Positions 20,944 to 24,365 of a stretch of 24,365 nucleotides of DNA are shown piece after piece. Made by a program: the position numbers and the translations under genes. Origin of the DNA: Bacillota bacterium (GTDB taxonomy: Bacteria > Bacillota > Clostridia > Christensenellales > CAG-138). Each line of letters begins with the position of its first letter. Within the stretch, counting starts at the first letter, position 1. Below the pieces are notes generated by a model. The model was not told where the DNA came from. It worked only from the letters and a program-made list of their open reading frames with translations, and did not search any database. The DNA lies in contig JAEWQH010000058.1 in NCBI GenBank assembly GCA_023399275.1, positions 1 through 24,365 on the forward strand, read 5' to 3'.

Positions 20944-23900
20944 TGCACGGGAAAAGAGCCTGGCGAAAGAATCAGCGGCGCGAGGTGCTGCATACGCTCG
21001 GCCGCTTTTTGGCGATCATGGCGATCGTTGCCCTCGGAGTAGGCACGTTTTCCGGCCTGAAGGTGACCAAGGACGCGATGATCGACACGGCGGATCAATA
21101 CCTGCGCGCGTACGCCATGTTCGACGAAAAGATCATGACCACGCTTGGCATCGACGAGGCACAGGTCGCCTCCATCGCCACTATGGACGGCGTGTCCGTT
21201 GCGGAAGGATCGGTGAGCATGGATGTGCTCGCCACGACGGACGACGACGCGAGCTATGTGTTTGCCGCGCACTCGATTACGAGCGGCGTCAATCTGCTCA
21301 AGCTCGCCGCGGGGCGGATGCCGGCGGCGGATAACGAGTGTCTCGGTGACGCGCGTATGATGCAGAAGAGCGACATCGGCGGGCATATCCGTATCTCAAG
21401 TGAAAACGATGCGGACACGCTCGACGCGTTTGCATATGACGAGTACACCATCGTCGGGCTGACGGACTCAACCGTCTATCTGAACGTGGAGCGCGGCACG
21501 ACCAAGCTCGCGGGCGGCAAGGTCTCGGCGTATCTCTACATCCCCGCAGGCGGGTTCGCAACAGAGTATTTTACGGAGATGTACGTCCGTCTCGACGCAG
21601 CGGACGGGAAGATCTATACCGACGCATACGACGACGCGACAGCCTCTATGGAGGATGCGCTGGAGGCGCGGATCCGGCTGCTTGCAAACGCGCGGTATCG
21701 GGATATCGTTCGCGACGCGCAGCAGCAGATAGACGACGCGGAGCGTACGTATCAGGACGGACTGGAGGAGTACAACGAGCAGAAGGCCGACGCGCAGCGT
21801 GAGCTGGACGACGCGGCGCAGACGCTCGCGGACGCCAAAAAGAAGATCAACTCCGGCTGGAGCGCGCTGCACGCGAACGAAGCGGATCTGGATGAGGCGG
21901 AGGAAAAATATGAGGGGCTGCTGAGCGCTTATGAGCAGGGCGTAGCTGACTTTGAGACCTATCGAACCGAGACGATCCGGCAGCTCGACGCGGAGCAAAC
22001 TGAGCTGGACACACAGCGCGGGCAGTTGGAAGAAGCGCTGGAGGCGGCTAACCTTGCCGGCGACGACGCGCAAGCCGGCATCATCCAGGGGCAGCTGGAC
22101 ACGCTGAATCTCACGCAGGGCCAGCTGGATACGCAGCGTCAGACGAAGCTCTTGCTGCTGGAGGGCAGGCAGGGGGAGCTGGATGCGACCAAGCAGACCC
22201 TCGATACGATCAAGCAGGGTACGGACGACGGGCGCGCGGCGCTCTCGAGCGGCAAGGCCGAACTGGTCTCGGCGGAGAAGGCGTATGAGGACGGCTATGC
22301 GGAATATCTTGATGCAAAGGCGGAGGCGGAGCAGAAGCTTGCCGATGCGGAGCGGGAGCTTGCCGACGGACGGCAGGAGATCGACGACGCAAAGGCCGAG
22401 CTGAGCGATCTCAAGGCGCCGAGCGTATATGTGCTCAATCGCGAGACAAACGTCGGGTACGTCAACTTTGAAAACGACGCTTCCGTCGTCAACGGCATCT
22501 CCAAGGTGTTTCCGGTGTTCTTCTTCCTCGTTGCCGCGCTGGTTACCATGACCACGATGACGCGCATGGTGGAGGAGCAGCGCACGCAAATCGGCACGCT
22601 CAAGGCGCTCGGCTACGGCGGCGCGACCATCGCGTGGAAATATGTCTCCTATGCGGGCGCAGCGGCGCTGCTGGGCGGCCTCGTGGGTTTCTTCGGCGGG
22701 AGCTGGCTCTTCCCCTGGGTGATCTGGCAGGCGTACGGCATGCTCTATGGCTTCGCGCCGATTCTCTATACGCTGGACTGGTCGCTCTTTTCCATATCGC
22801 TCGCGGTTACGCTGCTTTGCTCGGCCGGGGTCACGCTGCTGACCTGCCGCGCCGAGCTGCGGCTCATGCCGGCGGAGCTCATGCGTCCCAAGGCGCCCAA
22901 GGAGGGCAAGCGCGTGCTGCTGGAGCGGATCCCGTTCCTCTGGAAGCGGTTCGGGTTCATGGTCAAGATCTCGCTGCGCAATGTCTTTCGCTATACCAAG
23001 CGGCTGATCATGATGGTGCTCGGCATCGGCGGCTGCACCGCGCTGCTGATCACGGGCTTTGGCATACGCGACTCCATCGCCAACATCGCGGCGGATCAGT
23101 TTGACAACATCATGACCTACGACTTTGCCATCGTGTTTGACGAGCCGAAGGATGAGGCGCAGCAGGCCGCGTTTGCCGAGGAGACGAAGGATATCCTCTC
23201 GCTCAGCGTATTTGTGTGCACGGATACGCTCTCGGCTTATACGCAGGAGGGGGTCAAGAGCGTCAACGTCATCGCGACCGGCGACGGCAACATCTCCTCC
23301 GTCGTGAGCATGCACCGAAACGGGCAGACGCTGGCGTACCCGCCGGACGGGAGCGTCGCCATCAGCGAGAAACTTGCGCGCATCGCCGGCGTCTCGGTGG
23401 GGGACAGCATCGACGTGCTCGTGGACGACACACGGGAGCTTTCGCTGCCGGTCAGCGCAGTCTTCGACAACTTCGTTTACCACTATATGCTCATGACGCC
23501 CGATACCTATGCGTCTGTGTTTGGACAGGACTGCGCATACGAGGCTGCGCTGGCAAACTCCGCCATTGCGGACCAGCACGAGGCCGCGGCGGAGCTGCTG
23601 GATCGCTTTGATGCAGCCAACGTGAGCGTTTCGCAGGATATCCGCGAGCGCGTGGAGAACATGATGAACAGCCTCGACCTCGTGATCTTCGTGATCATCT
23701 TCTGCGCGGGTGCGCTGGCATTTGTGGTGCTCTTTAACCTGAGCAACATCAACATCACCGAGCGCATCCGCGAGATCGCGACCATCAAGGTGCTCGGCTT
23801 CTATGCACCGGAGGTCGGCGCATACGTCTTTCGCGAAAACCTGGTGCTGACGCTGCTCGGTGCGCTCGCCGGCATCCCGCTGGGCATCTGGCTCCACAGC

Positions 23901-24074
23901 TTCGTGATGGGGCAGCTCAGCTTTGACATGGTGAGCTTCCACGTGGTCATCAAGCCGCTGAGCTATCTGCTCGCGGTGGCGATGACGTTCCTCTTCGCCT
24001 TTGGAGTGGATCTGTTCATGCGGCCGCGGCTTTCGAAGATCAGCATGGTCGAGTCGCTCAAGGCGATCGAGTAG
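20937..24074 (+). CDS. FtsX-type ABC permease with a long extracellular coiled coil
   Basis: The 1045-residue permease carries two FtsX-like units. A first span at about 22-42 is followed by a large extracellular region, then spans at about 521-545, 565-595 and 611-638. The second unit has spans at about 690-710, 913-935, 960-985 and 1006-1028, with another extracellular domain at about 715-905. Residues about 260-495 are a near-continuous coiled coil with heptad-like Ala/Leu/Asp/Glu/Gln repeats (EEYNEQKADAQRELDDAAQT, AEQKLADAERELADGRQEID). The FtsX core block MVEEQRTQIGTLKALGYGG (about 545-563) is typical. With the upstream ATPase it may transmit ATP-driven motion to the cell surface, perhaps moving lipids, peptides or a wall hydrolase. 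Its substrate cannot be told from sequence. GGAG at 20928-20931 supports the ATG at 20937; one at 20943 is less likely. Confidence 0.92.
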   Translation: MVMHGKRAWRKNQRREVLHTLGRFLAIMAIVALGVGTFSGLKVTKDAMIDTADQYLRAYAMFDEKIMTTLGIDEAQVASIATMDGVSVAEGSVSMDVLATTDDDASYVFAAHSITSGVNLLKLAAGRMPAADNECLGDARMMQKSDIGGHIRISSENDADTLDAFAYDEYTIVGLTDSTVYLNVERGTTKLAGGKVSAYLYIPAGGFATEYFTEMYVRLDAADGKIYTDAYDDATASMEDALEARIRLLANARYRDIVRDAQQQIDDAERTYQDGLEEYNEQKADAQRELDDAAQTLADAKKKINSGWSALHANEADLDEAEEKYEGLLSAYEQGVADFETYRTETIRQLDAEQTELDTQRGQLEEALEAANLAGDDAQAGIIQGQLDTLNLTQGQLDTQRQTKLLLLEGRQGELDATKQTLDTIKQGTDDGRAALSSGKAELVSAEKAYEDGYAEYLDAKAEAEQKLADAERELADGRQEIDDAKAELSDLKAPSVYVLNRETNVGYVNFENDASVVNGISKVFPVFFFLVAALVTMTTMTRMVEEQRTQIGTLKALGYGGATIAWKYVSYAGAAALLGGLVGFFGGSWLFPWVIWQAYGMLYGFAPILYTLDWSLFSISLAVTLLCSAGVTLLTCRAELRLMPAELMRPKAPKEGKRVLLERIPFLWKRFGFMVKISLRNVFRYTKRLIMMVLGIGGCTALLITGFGIRDSIANIAADQFDNIMTYDFAIVFDEPKDEAQQAAFAEETKDILSLSVFVCTDTLSAYTQEGVKSVNVIATGDGNISSVVSMHRNGQTLAYPPDGSVAISEKLARIAGVSVGDSIDVLVDDTRELSLPVSAVFDNFVYHYMLMTPDTYASVFGQDCAYEAALANSAIADQHEAAAELLDRFDAANVSVSQDIRERVENMMNSLDLVIFVIIFCAGALAFVVLFNLSNINITERIREIATIKVLGFYAPEVGAYVFRENLVLTLLGALAGIPLGIWLHSFVMGQLSFDMVSFHVVIKPLSYLLAVAMTFLFAFGVDLFMRPRLSKISMVESLKAIE

Positions 24075-24093
24075 TCCTGATCCATCGGAAAAC

Positions 24094-24151
24094 AAAAAAA
24101 AGAGGCTTCTCCGCCACGGCGCAACCTGCCGCCTGCGGATAGCCTCTTTTT
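24094..24151. terminator. Bidirectional terminator between convergent genes
   Basis: A run of A then GAGGCT (to 24107) pairs with AGCCTC then five T (24141-24151) around a 33-base GC-rich loop that can pair further. It ends the ABC operon on the plus strand. On the minus strand it ends the ArsR-type gene, where the run of eight A reads as eight T. Confidence 0.85.
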
Positions 24152-24162
24152 GCGTGCGGTTT

Positions 24163-24365
24163 TTAGGGGAGAAGGTTTTTTTTCACCTTCGCCGTGAACT
24201 CCTGAATCCGCGCTCCGTTGAGATGATAGAGCAGCTTGACGCCTTGCTTTTCGATGGTGACGAGGCCGCAGCCGGCCAATTCGCTCATATGGTGCGACAC
24301 GGTCGCGGGGGAGAGCTCCGTCAAACCCGCAAGCTCCTGACCGTAGAGCGGGCCTGTGCGAAGGG
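24163..24365 (-). CDS. ArsR-family winged-helix regulator, C-terminal part (cut by the right edge)
   Basis: Only the last 66 residues are visible and the start lies beyond the window. The segment GPLYGQELAGLTELSPATVS followed by HHMSELAGCGLVTIEKQG is the helix-turn-helix recognition region of ArsR proteins, and KLLYHLN is the typical wing ending. Members repress genes in response to metals, thiols or other signals. The usual ELCVCDL-type metal site is not in the visible part, so its ligand is unknown. It is convergent with the FtsX-type transporter and shares the terminator at 24094-24151, which gives no strong reason to think it controls that operon. Confidence 0.88.
   Translation of the reverse strand, partial: LRTGPLYGQELAGLTELSPATVSHHMSELAGCGLVTIEKQGVKLLYHLNGARIQEFTAKVKKNLLP

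Noticed and set aside
21468..24095. Long minus-strand open frame (875 codons) opposite the FtsX-type permease
   Set aside because: It is antisense to a clearly coding gene with motifs and coupling. The translation is rich in His, Arg and Asp without domains, typical of a high-GC shadow frame.
1..24365. CRISPR arrays, tRNA or rRNA genes, prophage or defence genes
   Set aside because: No regularly spaced repeats, no tRNA cloverleaf landmarks such as GGTTCGAATCC in context, and no defence or phage protein motifs were seen.

Overview
The window comes from a GC-rich, Gram-positive-type chromosome, most likely a Bacillota/Clostridia relative. The reasons are lipoprotein signal peptides with lipoboxes, strong AGGAGG-type ribosome binding sites, sigma-A type promoters, a NupNOPQ/BMP nucleoside transporter, an NrdR repressor, and a tiny CXXC membrane protein of a kind I associate with clostridial genomes (CD1871A family). 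The high GC produces many long antisense shadow ORFs. These were ignored.

Layout. 1-512 (-) is the start of a secreted protein that runs off the left edge. 1026-2696 (+) is a three-gene redox cluster: a TlpA-like thioredoxin lipoprotein, a 47-residue CXXC membrane protein, and a NapH/CcoG-like polyferredoxin membrane protein. 2878-4152 (-) is a lipoprotein with a ComEC-like metallo-beta-lactamase domain and a lamin-tail-like domain. 4347-5396 (+) is a threonine-aldolase-type PLP enzyme. 5462-6109 (-) is an unknown membrane protein. 6220-7062 (-) is the rplM-rpsI ribosomal operon. 7242-14509 (-) is a nucleoside uptake and salvage block: BMP lipoprotein, ABC ATPase, two permeases, thymidine kinase, a deoxyribosyltransferase-like protein and a glycosyltransferase. 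A terminator lies after the lipoprotein gene. 14733-17912 (+) carries rpsU, nrdR, pgeF, a PrsA/SurA-type foldase lipoprotein and a 29-residue membrane peptide. 18150-19410 is a decayed ISL3-type insertion sequence. 19465-19962 (-) is an unknown protein behind a palindrome-bearing promoter. 20239-24074 (+) is an ABC ATPase with a 1045-residue FtsX-type permease carrying a long extracellular coiled coil. 24163-24365 (-) is the C-terminal part of an ArsR-type regulator.

How the genes work together. The nucleoside block joins capture (BMP), import (NupO/P/Q) and phosphorylation (Tdk) in near-overlapping genes on one strand. The redox cluster looks like an electron or thiol relay from the membrane to an extracytoplasmic thioredoxin. 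Most of the rest is housekeeping. I see no CRISPR array, tRNA, rRNA, prophage or obvious defence system. The less ordinary items are two genes whose promoters place the transcript start on the start codon (leaderless candidates), the tiny CXXC protein, an AT-rich palindrome at a transcript start, the eroded ISL3 copy with a promoter-like site abutting it, and the coiled-coil FtsX transporter.
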